DNA of 50,656 nucleotides from Fulvivirga sp. (GTDB lineage: Bacteria; Bacteroidota; Bacteroidia; Cytophagales; Cyclobacteriaceae), in NCBI GenBank assembly GCA_028280565.1, contig JANQLQ010000073.1:1-50656 (forward strand), read 5' to 3'. The position numbers and the translations under genes are program-made. Under the pieces are notes generated by a model that did no database searches, was not told the DNA's origin, and worked only from the letters and a program-made list of their open reading frames with translations. Below are positions 26,082 to 34,784 of the stretch, piece after piece; position 1 is the stretch's first letter; each line of letters starts with the position of its first letter.

Positions 26082-27857
26082 CTAATTGATCTGCACTATA
26101 CCTCCTTTGATCACTGCCTGGGCGCTGGAAGATAGTTCCACCCCGCTGCCTCCCTCTGCCTTGAATTGTGCCGAGGAGGCGGCGTTGATGTTGACGCCTT
26201 CCAGGTTCATATCGCCTGTTGCTTTAATGTTTACATCACTGGCGCTCTCTATGGTTATCCCGTCGCCATTCATTTGCACTTTATTCCCATTTTGATCTTC
26301 CATCAAAATAGAGGTTTCATCATCATTGAGCACTATCTTATTCTCGCCGGGTGTTTCAATGGTAATGCTCTTCAAGTCGTCATTAAAGGTCACTTTCAGC
26401 TGTCCTCGTGTTACAATACCTTTTTCAAAATTATCTTCCGCAACTTCGTATGGGGCAGGCTTGGTACTGCTGTGGAGCATCCCCAGGATTACCGGGTCCC
26501 TGGGGTCATCGTTAAAAAAACCCACGACTACTTCGTCCCCGATCTCGGGATTGAAAAAGGTCCCTCTTGGGCCGTCATCGTCTCCTAACCCGGCGTCTAG
26601 CGTGGTGATACGGGCCCAGGTCCCTTCTTCTTCCGGGTGGATGATCGGGATGCGTACCTGTATACGCCCTTCACCATCCGGGTCTTCGTGAATATTGGTC
26701 ACTATCCCTTGGTGTACTCCCCGGAGAGCAGGGACAAGCCCGGAAGCCGGTTTTTCTAAAATATCATCGTATTTATGGGCAAACCATTGCTGGTCCAGGC
26801 CAAATTGTATATGTGTATACCACTTTTTGTCGGGTGAAAATTCATGGAAAATGGCCGAAACAAAGGCCTGCCCATTAAAACGATCCCCGAAACCTCCTAA
26901 TTCGATCACATCGCCCGGTCTTATGTCACTAAAACCAATGATCTTCACCCTACCTTTAATCTTAGCTAACCTGCTGCGCATCAGCTTTGCGTCTGTCCAA
27001 GCCTGTAGCTCTTGGTCAGGCAATTGACCGGTATGTTGGAGTTCCCACTCACCGAGGCCGACCACGTCTGCCAATTCACTGGCAGTCAAGTTTCCATGGG
27101 TATCCAAGCCGGGATCATTGCCTTCTAGTTCGGTTACCTCCTGGGTGATGAAATTCCATGACCTCCCTAGGGTGGCGGCATATTGATCGCGGGCATCCAT
27201 GCCGGCCTCGAATTCAAACACGTTATGCCCATAAAAGAGATTGAGAATGGGATCCCCCTCCAAAGTGGGGGCTTTGACGGTCACTTTCCCGTCATCTACG
27301 AATACAAGCTTGCCGTTCACTTCCGCGCGTGACAGTATAAAATCCCAGTCCGTGGAGAAGTATTGTACCATTTCCTGGTGGGTTACTTCGGTGGCTTCTA
27401 CTTCGCTGTCCAGGTCCGGGTAATCTCCAAGGATCTGTTCAATGATATCACTGTCCAAGCTGTCGGGCTCAAAATACCGGTTTTTCCGCCCTACCGTCAT
27501 TTTCACACCCGGATCTTTTAATTCTAACACCAATTTGGACGACTGGTCTGTAATGATCTCGATCCCTTGCTTGATGATCATACCTTTAAAGACTATGTCT
27601 TCATTACTTTGATAGCCCATTTGGATCTCAATCTCGTTCCCCGGTTTGAAGAGTTCTCCCGAGCTCAACTCAAAATCTTCTTGGGTTACGTCCCCGTCAA
27701 ATAACACAAGTCGCGCGGTAGGGATCTTATTGACACACTTGCTTACGGTAACCAAGCTTATCCCTACGGTTTCTGGGATCGGCTCACCATTGGACAATAT
27801 TTTGAAGGTGGCGACATTCGTATTAGCTTGGGTGGGTATTGTTCTGTCTACACTCAT
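26082..27857 (-). CDS. VgrG-like spike protein (Afp8/Pvc8-like)
   Basis: This 591-residue protein fuses the gp27-like hub and the gp5-like spike in one chain. The N-terminal half has the hub segment (ATFKILSNGEPIPETVGISL, EIQMGYQSNEDIVFKGMIIK). Residues about 380-460 form an OB-fold (GIVTNIHEDPDGEGRIQVRI, GTFFNPEIGDEVVVGFFNDD, DPVILGMLHSS). The C-terminal 110 residues are a repeating triple-stranded beta-helix (ITIESASDVNIKATGDMNLE and similar). In the particle, three copies cap the tube and are tipped by the PAAR protein. There is no C-terminal effector extension. The gap from the preceding gene is 6 bp. Confidence 0.95.
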   Translation of the reverse strand: MSVDRTIPTQANTNVATFKILSNGEPIPETVGISLVTVSKCVNKIPTARLVLFDGDVTQEDFELSSGELFKPGNEIEIQMGYQSNEDIVFKGMIIKQGIEIITDQSSKLVLELKDPGVKMTVGRKNRYFEPDSLDSDIIEQILGDYPDLDSEVEATEVTHQEMVQYFSTDWDFILSRAEVNGKLVFVDDGKVTVKAPTLEGDPILNLFYGHNVFEFEAGMDARDQYAATLGRSWNFITQEVTELEGNDPGLDTHGNLTASELADVVGLGEWELQHTGQLPDQELQAWTDAKLMRSRLAKIKGRVKIIGFSDIRPGDVIELGGFGDRFNGQAFVSAIFHEFSPDKKWYTHIQFGLDQQWFAHKYDDILEKPASGLVPALRGVHQGIVTNIHEDPDGEGRIQVRIPIIHPEEEGTWARITTLDAGLGDDDGPRGTFFNPEIGDEVVVGFFNDDPRDPVILGMLHSSTKPAPYEVAEDNFEKGIVTRGQLKVTFNDDLKSITIETPGENKIVLNDDETSILMEDQNGNKVQMNGDGITIESASDVNIKATGDMNLEGVNINAASSAQFKAEGGSGVELSSSAQAVIKGGIVQIN

Positions 27858-27863
27858 GTTGCA

Positions 27864-28655
27864 TTACTTTTGGACCGGTGGCAGTATAAGCCGTTGACCT
27901 GCCCTGAGCCTGCGAAAATTCGTCAGTTTGTTCGCCTTGGCCAGTTCTAGGTAAAACAGCGGGTCATCGTATACACTTTGGGCCATTAAGGGTAGGGTAT
28001 CGTTGGATTTCACTACCCTTTGCCGCGTAAGATCAGGTGATTCCCGGGCGGCTTCCGCAGCTTGCTCGTCCCTGGATATCGATTCCTCGAAATTTGCGGT
28101 TACCGTGGCCCTGATCGGCAGGCCTGCCGAATTGAAAAGCTTGTAATTTACGGTAGCTCCTGTCATCACTCCCCTAAATTGGTAGGCTCCCCAATTGATC
28201 TGTAAGTAATTCGCGGAATGGGTCTGTCCCTGGATAGTACTGGCCATGGCGATGAATTCCCTGATGGCCCTGTCTACATGCTTATCTTTATTGATGATAT
28301 CAATGGCGCTGATCTCAGTTCCGCTTATCTTATCCCTGTTCAAAGCATCTCCCAGGTAGGCCAGGTTAGCGGCATTCCCGGGCTCATCGTTGCCGGGTGG
28401 CGAAGCGCCCGTAGCGTCGAAAAGGAATTCAAACGATGCGGTATCCGATGTATTTCCCTTAAATTGAAGCTCTTTTCCATCCGGGCTAGCCCCTTCTTCG
28501 GGGATCCATTTGGTCTTAACCTCCGAACTGTAGGAAGTGGGATTATACATCACCACGTAAGTTTTAGTGGGCCTGTTCCAATCCAGGTCTTTAAAGGCCG
28601 TTATTTTAAGCTTTTCTAACCCTCCCAATCCTGAAAAAATATCCGTCAAACTCAT
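27864..28655 (-). CDS. LysM-containing tube/hub adaptor (Afp7/Pvc7-like)
   Basis: This 263-residue protein joins the inner tube to the spike hub. The N-terminal half has MSLTDIFSGLGGLEKLKITA and YVVMYNPTSYSSEVKTKW, the hallmark of the eCIS adaptor family. The C-terminal 55 residues form a LysM-like domain (VVKSNDTLPLMAQSVYDDPL ... LRAGQRLILPP). LysM here is a conserved structural part of the adaptor and not evidence of peptidoglycan binding. The start codon follows the DUF5908 stop directly (TAAATG), and the spike gene begins 6 bp downstream. Confidence 0.93.
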   Translation of the reverse strand: MSLTDIFSGLGGLEKLKITAFKDLDWNRPTKTYVVMYNPTSYSSEVKTKWIPEEGASPDGKELQFKGNTSDTASFEFLFDATGASPPGNDEPGNAANLAYLGDALNRDKISGTEISAIDIINKDKHVDRAIREFIAMASTIQGQTHSANYLQINWGAYQFRGVMTGATVNYKLFNSAGLPIRATVTANFEESISRDEQAAEAARESPDLTRQRVVKSNDTLPLMAQSVYDDPLFYLELAKANKLTNFRRLRAGQRLILPPVQK

Positions 28656-28814
28656 TTATCGCTCGTTTTTATTTTTGATCAGTTCCAAAAGGCTATCCAA
28701 GCCGTCATATATCCCCTTTCGAGTAGCTTGCTGTTTCCCGGAAGTTGCAGTTGTCTTTTCTTCGGCTGCATTCACGGATGTTCGTATGATCAATTCCCTA
28801 ACTTCTACTGACAT
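28656..28814 (-). CDS. Small DUF5908-type eCIS protein
   Basis: This is a 52-residue gene between the second tube gene and the LysM adaptor. The product begins MSVEVRELIIRTSVNAAEEK and ends in a helix, GIYDGLDSLLELIKNKNER. The opening MxVExRELxIRxxV is the signature I associate with the short DUF5908 proteins found in Bacteroidota eCIS loci, in the position of afp6. The stop codon is immediately followed by the start codon of the next gene, and the previous gene ends 11 bp upstream, so it fits the operon exactly. Its role is unknown. A chaperone or minor baseplate function is possible. Confidence 0.8.
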   Translation of the reverse strand: MSVEVRELIIRTSVNAAEEKTTATSGKQQATRKGIYDGLDSLLELIKNKNER

Positions 28815-28825
28815 CGTGTTTTAAT

Positions 28826-29293
28826 TTAGAATATGGAGGTTGGATCGATCCTGCGGTAATACTGGTAAGCAAATTCAATGTTTTCGATCATGATCGTGTT
28901 CTCCTGTGCATTAAGTCCTTCTATGGACCACTTTACAGGCCAGGCATTGATAAAATTCCAAGCTTGCAAAGGAATATGGTCCGGGTTTAGTAGCACCACG
29001 GTAATGTCATTGGCTTCAAATTGAAATACTTCTACCGACTCTTTAAACCACTGCATGAGCTGGGAACCGATGAGCATCCCTCTTTTCATAGCCAGGTTTT
29101 GGTAAGTCACAGGGTTAGGCAGCCTGTGGGCATACCGGTTCTCACCCCCTTCACGATACTCTTCTATGCCAATTTCGGTCGAGAGCCCCGTCACTTCCTG
29201 GAACCCTACATCAGGGATACCAGGATATTTTATGAGTAGTCCCTCGAACCTGACCAGGAAATGAAAACCCGTAGGTGGATAGAACAGTGCCAT
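28826..29293 (-). CDS. Inner tube protein, tube initiator type (Afp5/Pvc5-like)
   Basis: This 155-residue protein belongs to the T4 gp19-like tube family. Recognisable segments are YPPTGFHFLVRFEG, GFQEVTGLSTEIGIEEYREG, NLAMKRGMLIGSQLMQWFKE and VVLLNPDHIPLQAWNFINAW. It is longer than its neighbour and diverges at the C-terminus (YQYYRRIDPTSIF). Together with its place next to the adaptor gene, this fits the first tube ring contacting the hub. It lies 12 bp after the main tube gene. Confidence 0.92.
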   Translation of the reverse strand: MALFYPPTGFHFLVRFEGLLIKYPGIPDVGFQEVTGLSTEIGIEEYREGGENRYAHRLPNPVTYQNLAMKRGMLIGSQLMQWFKESVEVFQFEANDITVVLLNPDHIPLQAWNFINAWPVKWSIEGLNAQENTIMIENIEFAYQYYRRIDPTSIF

Positions 29294-29305
29294 GATCCGC
29301 GAAGG

Positions 29306-29740
29306 TTAAGGAGTTTCAATCGTTAAGCCTTCATGGCATAACTCGATGGATTCAACGGCCACCTCGTTCCCTGTAGAGTTGAGCGACGGTCCTTCTACCT
29401 TGCAAGGCCATGCTTCGCGTACTTTCCACACCATCACGGGATTGTGCTCTTCGTCTAGCAGGCTGATCGTGATCTCCCTGCGTTCGATGTTGTTCATTCT
29501 TACGGTATTCAGCCATTGGAAGAATTCGTTATCCGCCCGGAAGATCCCCCTTTTCAATGTAATGTTCGAGTACTGTGGGATCCCTGCCATTTTGGTCACT
29601 TGGTATTCAAGAGCACTCCCTTCCCGGTAATCGATCGATTGGAGCTCTACCGTCAGCCCTGAGACTTCCGTAAAGCCTATGCGTGTTCCGCCCCATTCTA
29701 CTTGGAAATGGAACGCCGATACTGGATATGCAACTGCCAT
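29306..29740 (-). CDS. Inner tube protein, main tube subunit (Afp1/Pvc1-like)
   Basis: This 144-residue gp19-like protein is the likely bulk component of the inner tube through which cargo is carried. The diagnostic pattern is AFHFQVEWGGTRIGFTEVSG near the start, then EYQVTKMAGIPQYSNITLKR and EHNPVMVWKVREAWPCKVEG. The 41-bp gap between it and the upstream sheath gene is longer than most in the cluster and might hold a processing or expression-tuning site. I see no clear promoter there. Confidence 0.95.
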   Translation of the reverse strand: MAVAYPVSAFHFQVEWGGTRIGFTEVSGLTVELQSIDYREGSALEYQVTKMAGIPQYSNITLKRGIFRADNEFFQWLNTVRMNNIERREITISLLDEEHNPVMVWKVREAWPCKVEGPSLNSTGNEVAVESIELCHEGLTIETP

Positions 29741-29781
29741 AATTGTATATTTTAATGGTTATAAGATGTTAGATCTTCAAT

Positions 29782-31245
29782 CTAGGATTCCTGTAGTTTA
29801 TGGGAGAATTTGAGGATGATAAACTCAGCAGGTCTTACGGCCGCCAGTCCTATCTCCACATTCATACGACCTTCCAGGATATCCAACGAGGTCATCGTTT
29901 GGCCCAGGCCCACCCTTACAAAATAGGCATCCTCGGGCTTAGCCCCTGCCAGTGCGCCATCACGCCATAACTTGGAAAGGAAGTTTTCGATCATGGTCTT
30001 AACGCGCAGCCAGGTGTTGGCGTCATTCGGTTCGAATACCACAAATTCGGTCGCTTTTTTTACTGACTCTTCGATAAAAATGTACAGCCTTCGTACAGGA
30101 ATGTACCGCCATTCATTGTCGTTACCTGCTAAAGTGCGGGACCCCCAGGCCAAGGTACCTTTGCCGGTAAAAGTCCTGATTGCATTCACAGATTTGCCGG
30201 AAGTGGCATCGATGTTTAACGAGCCCTGTTGCTCGTGGGTCACCTTGACCGTGGGACCGATCACGGACCGGACATCCACATTGGCCGGGGCCTTCCAAAC
30301 TCCTCTTTGGCTATCCACGCGCGCGTAGATGCCAGCCATAGCGCCGGAAGGGGCAAGATCCAGGTAAAGCCTGCTGATGGCCGCTGTTATGGATCGATAA
30401 AAGCTAGGTTCCGCACCGTCAATATCGGAGAGACTATCGCCGTTAAATTCACCTGCGGGATCAACGTTTGGGTTCGGGGTACCTGTACCTATGTAAACGT
30501 TATTGTGCGTTATGGTTTGCGAGCCGGGATCATACCCGTAATTCAGCGTGGTTTTCAAATAGGGGTAGTAGACTGCCCCATATTTCAAATTGCCACTGCC
30601 TATGCCATTGTCTCGAAAATTGTTAGCGTCAGCGAAAGGATCCGTAGTTTCTTCCTTCACATCCATAATGGCAAAACGGTCTTGCAGCTTATTGCAATGC
30701 GCCAGGGCTTGATCGTACACATCCCGGTAGTCGGCTATGCTCATTTGATCGGGGAAAACGATCAAAGTGGGCTCGTCATACTTTTCCAGTGCGGCTAACC
30801 CACCGATAAGGCTGGTCGGTGTGGCAGCATCCCCTGGATCTAAGGCATTGTTGTAGTCATTTACGGATACGATGTAACACGGCCCTCCCCCATTGTTGAA
30901 GAACATTTGCAGGCTGTAGTACATCTTGTACGAACTAATGGTGGTAGGGTGTTCTACGCCAATTTGGCGATCCACTAAGGTGGCGGGCTGCCCATCTTCA
31001 CCGTCATAACGATCTGTTACAGTGATCACGAGCGTTTCGTTATTTGGGCCGCCAAAGTGTGTTTCATATTCCAGCATGGAAGTGATACGCGTGGGTTCGC
31101 CACGCAATGCTTCAGCCACACCGTCTTTTTCCGCGTTCTCGGTGTGGCCGATAAAGGCGGGAATTGCCGTCTCCACGGCGGCTACCGAGGCCGGTAGTGT
31201 AGATATCTCTTGAATATATACACCGGGTGTATTGATTACAGCCAT
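29782..31245 (-). CDS. Contractile sheath protein 2 (Afp2-4-like)
   Basis: This 487-residue sheath subunit begins TPGVYIQEISTLPASVAAVE and ends EGRMNVEIGLAAVRPAEFII followed by KFSHKLQES, both standard for eCIS sheaths. The N-terminal arm and C-terminal handshake region are nearly identical to those of the neighbouring sheath, while the middle (about residues 230-290) differs. It has no large surface insertion, so it is the better candidate for the bulk sheath. It is separated from sheath 1 by 42 bp. Confidence 0.95.
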   Translation of the reverse strand: MAVINTPGVYIQEISTLPASVAAVETAIPAFIGHTENAEKDGVAEALRGEPTRITSMLEYETHFGGPNNETLVITVTDRYDGEDGQPATLVDRQIGVEHPTTISSYKMYYSLQMFFNNGGGPCYIVSVNDYNNALDPGDAATPTSLIGGLAALEKYDEPTLIVFPDQMSIADYRDVYDQALAHCNKLQDRFAIMDVKEETTDPFADANNFRDNGIGSGNLKYGAVYYPYLKTTLNYGYDPGSQTITHNNVYIGTGTPNPNVDPAGEFNGDSLSDIDGAEPSFYRSITAAISRLYLDLAPSGAMAGIYARVDSQRGVWKAPANVDVRSVIGPTVKVTHEQQGSLNIDATSGKSVNAIRTFTGKGTLAWGSRTLAGNDNEWRYIPVRRLYIFIEESVKKATEFVVFEPNDANTWLRVKTMIENFLSKLWRDGALAGAKPEDAYFVRVGLGQTMTSLDILEGRMNVEIGLAAVRPAEFIILKFSHKLQES

Positions 31246-31287
31246 ATCTTTTGGTTTTAGTTGTTTGTTTAAAAAGCGCTTTTATAC

Positions 31288-33024
31288 TTATGATTCTTGT
31301 AGCTTATGGGAGAATTTGAGGATAATGAACTCGGCAGGCCTTACGGCTGCCATTCCAATTTCCACGTTCATCCTACCCTCTAAAATGTCTAAGGCGGTCA
31401 TCGTCTGTCCCAGGCCTACTCTTACAAAAAAGGCTTCCCCCGGGGTGGCTCCTGCTAAGGCCCCATCACGCCAAAGTTTAGCGAGAAAGTTCTCGATCAT
31501 CGTCTTCACTTTAAGCCAGGTATTAGCATCGTTAGGCTCAAACACCACGAATTCCGTGGCCTTTTTCACTGACTCCTCTACAAAAATAAAGAGGCGTCTT
31601 ACCGGGATGTAGCGCCACTCGTTATCGTTGCCTGCCAAAGTGCGCGCTCCCCAGACCAAGGTACCCTTGCCGGTAAACTGGCGGATCACATTAATGGATT
31701 TTCCGGAGGTGGCATCTACGTTAAGCCCACCTTGTTCATCGGGAGTTACTAAAACTGCCGGCTCGTTGACCAGGCGGAGGCTTACGTTCGCCGGGGCCTT
31801 CCATACCCCACGATCAAAATCTACGCGGGCATACACTCCAGCCATGGTGGCCGAAGGATAAAGGACCACCTCGAAGTTTTTACTGATCTCATTGACAATG
31901 TTGTTTCCAAGGGTTTTGTCGGCAGACTCTGCATCTACACCCCCGGTCAATGTTCCGCCTGAAACGGCAGCGTTTGCAGAATGAGTAGTATTTAAAGTAA
32001 TGGAATTACCACTGATCCCGGTAACGGCAGCGGTGATGGTCACCACACTCCCCGCACTCACAGCATTTACATCAGCTAATCCATCTATGGCCGAGGCCAA
32101 GGACGCTGCTGTTGCAACACCATCATCTATAGTAACAGTCCATTCGCTTCCCTCCACTAATCCAATGCCCCCCACTGTAATGGTAGCACCTGTTGGATTA
32201 CTTCCAATAGTTACAGTTCCTGTAGCGAAGGCACTGGATACACCATCCAGGATCACTGCTAAGGTTGAATTGTTGTAAATAGCACTTGCACGACTATCGG
32301 TAATCGCCACATCGCTATTTTCAAAGTTAAGGTCCAGTGTGGTCCTTAAGGAGGGGTAGTAAGAGGCCCCGTACTTAAGATCACTTGTGCCTACATCTGC
32401 CCGAAAGCCTATCCCGTCGTCATTTACTGTACCTCCTAATACGGCTGCATCCATAATGGCAAAACGGTCCTGTAGTTTATTGCATTGAGCAAGCATATCA
32501 TCATTAATGGTCCCCCGGCCGGGAACGGCGAGCAATATTGCTTCAGGAACGACCAAAAGAGTTACTTCATCTTCTTGCTCTACGGAGACTAAACCCTGCT
32601 GGAGCTCCGAGACTTGTATCAACGTAGAGGGATCTGCAGGAATAGCTGTAGTGGTGTATGTACCCACCGACACCACGTAGCATGGGCCACCACCATTTCC
32701 AAAGTACATGGCCATGTGGTAATACAATGTATACGGTGATCGTTCCGTGGCCGCTGCTACGGCAATGACGGTATCATCAGCCGGGTCAATGGGATCTGTA
32801 AGGGTAACGGTGAGGTTTTCATTAAAAGCTCCCCCGAATATTTCCCGGTATTCCAGTAAAGAAGTGATCCTTACCGGGGTATTGGCGGCAAGCGTTTCTC
32901 CATCTTTTTCTCGTTTTTCCGTATAGCCGATGAACGCGGGAATAGCTGTAGACACCGGCGCTATCGATGCCGGCAAAGTAGATATCTCTTGGATATAGAC
33001 GCCCGGACTTTTGAAATTTGCCAT
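31288..33024 (-). CDS. Contractile sheath protein 1 with an inserted Ig-like surface domain (Afp2-4-like)
   Basis: This is a 578-residue paralogue of the next gene. N-terminus (SPGVYIQEISTLPASIAPVS) and C-terminus match the sheath family. The extra length is a domain at about residues 262-366, rich in Gly, Thr, Ala and Val (VTIGSNPTGATITVGGIGLV ... GNSITLNTTHSANAAVSGGT). It resembles beta-sandwich modules in phage tail and sheath proteins. It sits where sheath subunits have their outward-facing domain, so it should decorate the particle surface. It could be a minor sheath, for example next to the baseplate, as proposed for divided sheaths in Afp. Confidence 0.93.
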   Translation of the reverse strand: MANFKSPGVYIQEISTLPASIAPVSTAIPAFIGYTEKREKDGETLAANTPVRITSLLEYREIFGGAFNENLTVTLTDPIDPADDTVIAVAAATERSPYTLYYHMAMYFGNGGGPCYVVSVGTYTTTAIPADPSTLIQVSELQQGLVSVEQEDEVTLLVVPEAILLAVPGRGTINDDMLAQCNKLQDRFAIMDAAVLGGTVNDDGIGFRADVGTSDLKYGASYYPSLRTTLDLNFENSDVAITDSRASAIYNNSTLAVILDGVSSAFATGTVTIGSNPTGATITVGGIGLVEGSEWTVTIDDGVATAASLASAIDGLADVNAVSAGSVVTITAAVTGISGNSITLNTTHSANAAVSGGTLTGGVDAESADKTLGNNIVNEISKNFEVVLYPSATMAGVYARVDFDRGVWKAPANVSLRLVNEPAVLVTPDEQGGLNVDATSGKSINVIRQFTGKGTLVWGARTLAGNDNEWRYIPVRRLFIFVEESVKKATEFVVFEPNDANTWLKVKTMIENFLAKLWRDGALAGATPGEAFFVRVGLGQTMTALDILEGRMNVEIGMAAVRPAEFIILKFSHKLQES

Positions 33025-33042
33025 GCTTAAAATTTTTACTAT

Positions 33043-34176
33043 TTAGATAAATACATATATCTCAGATGCCGGGCTGCCCGAGTCATCTTTGGTCACCCCG
33101 CTATGTGAGGGGTTCGGTAAATTCGCGATCACTTGCAGGTTCCCAGGGTTTCTTCTCAACTCCAAATTCAATTTGGGTTCCTCGTAAAAGGGAATGGGGG
33201 CAGTCGACCTGAAAATGATAGTGTCCAAATTGTTCACCCGGATATCAGCATGAGGCTCATCTCCTTCCCGGTTGAACACATAGGTGTCATAAGGATCACC
33301 GCCGCCAGCTCCTGTATCGGTGACCAGCAGGTCATTAGCTACCAGGTCGATCTTACCGTTTTTGTCGATCACAAAGTATTTCCAGACCGTCTCTTTCCGG
33401 GAGAATTGGAGTAAATACTCCTCGGTATCCCCATAGAGATGATCGGTAGCTGTTTCGTAGACGATATCAACGATACCGAGCACATCCCGCGAGGCCAGTT
33501 CGCTGTCTGCATACACTAACTCTTCTCGTAGTGTATTGGCATCCGCAATATCTCGTATGGTGATGGTATATAAACCGGTGGGCTGGTTACGCAGGTCGAT
33601 TTGCTGGCTGTACAGGTCCTCTTCACTCTTACTTAAAGTAAGTGTAGTGGGCAAAGGTGTGCCATCTGTGGACTTGCCCACTGATACCAAGCTGCCCGGC
33701 GCATTCGTCACGCGTATCAAAACCTCCGGGGGGCCTGCCGGTAGGCTGAACAGGTAAGTAAAGAGCTGGGATTCCAGTGAATCGATCACCCGGTGCGTGA
33801 TAGTTTCCGGGCTGCCAGCATCCGTAGAAGCGTTTGCCGGGTCATTGGTAAAATAAACGATATTGGACGACTCGTATCTCCTGGAAACGGATTCGTCCAA
33901 GTCTGTTATGTTTAAAAATTCGTTTTTATAATCTGCGGACAGGTAAAATGTAAATTTGGCATCTCCTCCCAGGTCTATCATCGGTGTAATGCCATCGTCC
34001 AGGGCCCTGTAAAGTACCACAATACCATTATTGACCTTTTTGAAAAGCATTTTACCGTTGACCAGCGATGTAGCAGTCGCGGGTGTAGGGAGTAAAGTCA
34101 CTCCCTTTGCCCGCTGATCGGTATAGTAATCGTGGCCTATACCCAGGTTGAATAGCCGTTGGTAAATGATATTCAT
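33043..34176 (-). CDS. Conserved-position unknown protein between cap and sheath genes
   Basis: I do not recognise this 377-residue protein. It has no signal peptide or membrane segment. The N-terminal 130 residues (QRLFNLGIGHDYYTDQRAKG ... TFYLSADYKNEFLNITDLDE) and the following Ile/Leu/Thr-rich stretches suggest beta-sandwich domains. The gene overlaps the cap gene by 4 bp and precedes the sheath by 18 bp, so it is very likely part of the particle or its assembly. AlgoCIS particles are reported to have a cap adaptor besides the cap, and a gene in this position could supply such a part, but I cannot show homology. Confidence 0.5.
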   Translation of the reverse strand: MNIIYQRLFNLGIGHDYYTDQRAKGVTLLPTPATATSLVNGKMLFKKVNNGIVVLYRALDDGITPMIDLGGDAKFTFYLSADYKNEFLNITDLDESVSRRYESSNIVYFTNDPANASTDAGSPETITHRVIDSLESQLFTYLFSLPAGPPEVLIRVTNAPGSLVSVGKSTDGTPLPTTLTLSKSEEDLYSQQIDLRNQPTGLYTITIRDIADANTLREELVYADSELASRDVLGIVDIVYETATDHLYGDTEEYLLQFSRKETVWKYFVIDKNGKIDLVANDLLVTDTGAGGGDPYDTYVFNREGDEPHADIRVNNLDTIIFRSTAPIPFYEEPKLNLELRRNPGNLQVIANLPNPSHSGVTKDDSGSPASEIYVFI

Positions 34177-34784
34177 AGTTTCGTTTGGCTATCGATTTTA
34201 ATTTTTTCTATCGGCAAGTTGGCATCCTGAACGGCACGCTCTTGGAATTTGACCAACCGCACTTTGTAGAGTACCGAGGGCAGGTACTTGGCTCCTACCA
34301 CCGTCCAGAAATTATAAAGCTGCTCAAAGGAGTAAGAGTATAACTCTACTACCAGCTTCAATAAGGCCGCATCGTATGTAGCCATTAGAGGCGAGTTTTC
34401 CAGCGTGAATACATTTTTAGACTGGAAAAAAGATATGGCATAGGACAATTGCTTCAGTCCTTCCACGTAATCATCGGAAGAATCAGCCGTATCCTGGTCT
34501 TGAAAGTTCGCAGAGATCAGTATGTAAAGATTCAACTTGATCTCGGGGTTTAAATGCTCAGCTATCCCTTGATCATTGATCAGCGTAGTGCGTTGGTCTT
34601 TAAACACCCGTTCCTCCTCGATATTCATCAGCGAAAGACCCAAGGCTTTGTCCGGGATCACGATACCGCCACTTTCGGTGGCTACGCTGGTCAGGAAAAC
34701 ACGATCAACATCCGATACACCCGTGCGTAGTTTCAGGTAATCATTCAATTCATGGGTCAAAAAAGACAAGGAGGAATGTATCAT
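34173..34784 (-). CDS. Tube terminator/cap protein, DUF4255 (Afp16/Pvc16-like)
   Basis: This 203-residue protein has the DUF4255/Pvc16 N-terminal signature: an opening helix (LSFLTHELNDYLKLRTGV), the central IKLNLYILISANF with GLKQLSYAISFFQSKNVFT, and the closing SFEQLYNFWTVVGAKYLPSVL. In Afp and PVC the protein ends the tube and sheath and fixes particle length. Here it is the first gene of the eCIS cluster, whereas afp16 is the last gene of the Afp cluster. The ATG at 34784 is about 40 bp downstream of a plausible promoter. Its stop overlaps the next start (ATGA). Confidence 0.92.
   Translation of the reverse strand: MIHSSLSFLTHELNDYLKLRTGVSDVDRVFLTSVATESGGIVIPDKALGLSLMNIEEERVFKDQRTTLINDQGIAEHLNPEIKLNLYILISANFQDQDTADSSDDYVEGLKQLSYAISFFQSKNVFTLENSPLMATYDAALLKLVVELYSYSFEQLYNFWTVVGAKYLPSVLYKVRLVKFQERAVQDANLPIEKIKIDSQTKL

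Noticed and set aside
31272-31283. Palindrome AAAAGCGCTTTT between the two sheath genes as a terminator
   Set aside because: It has no loop of usable size and no following T-run, and stopping here would cut the operon before most of its structural genes.
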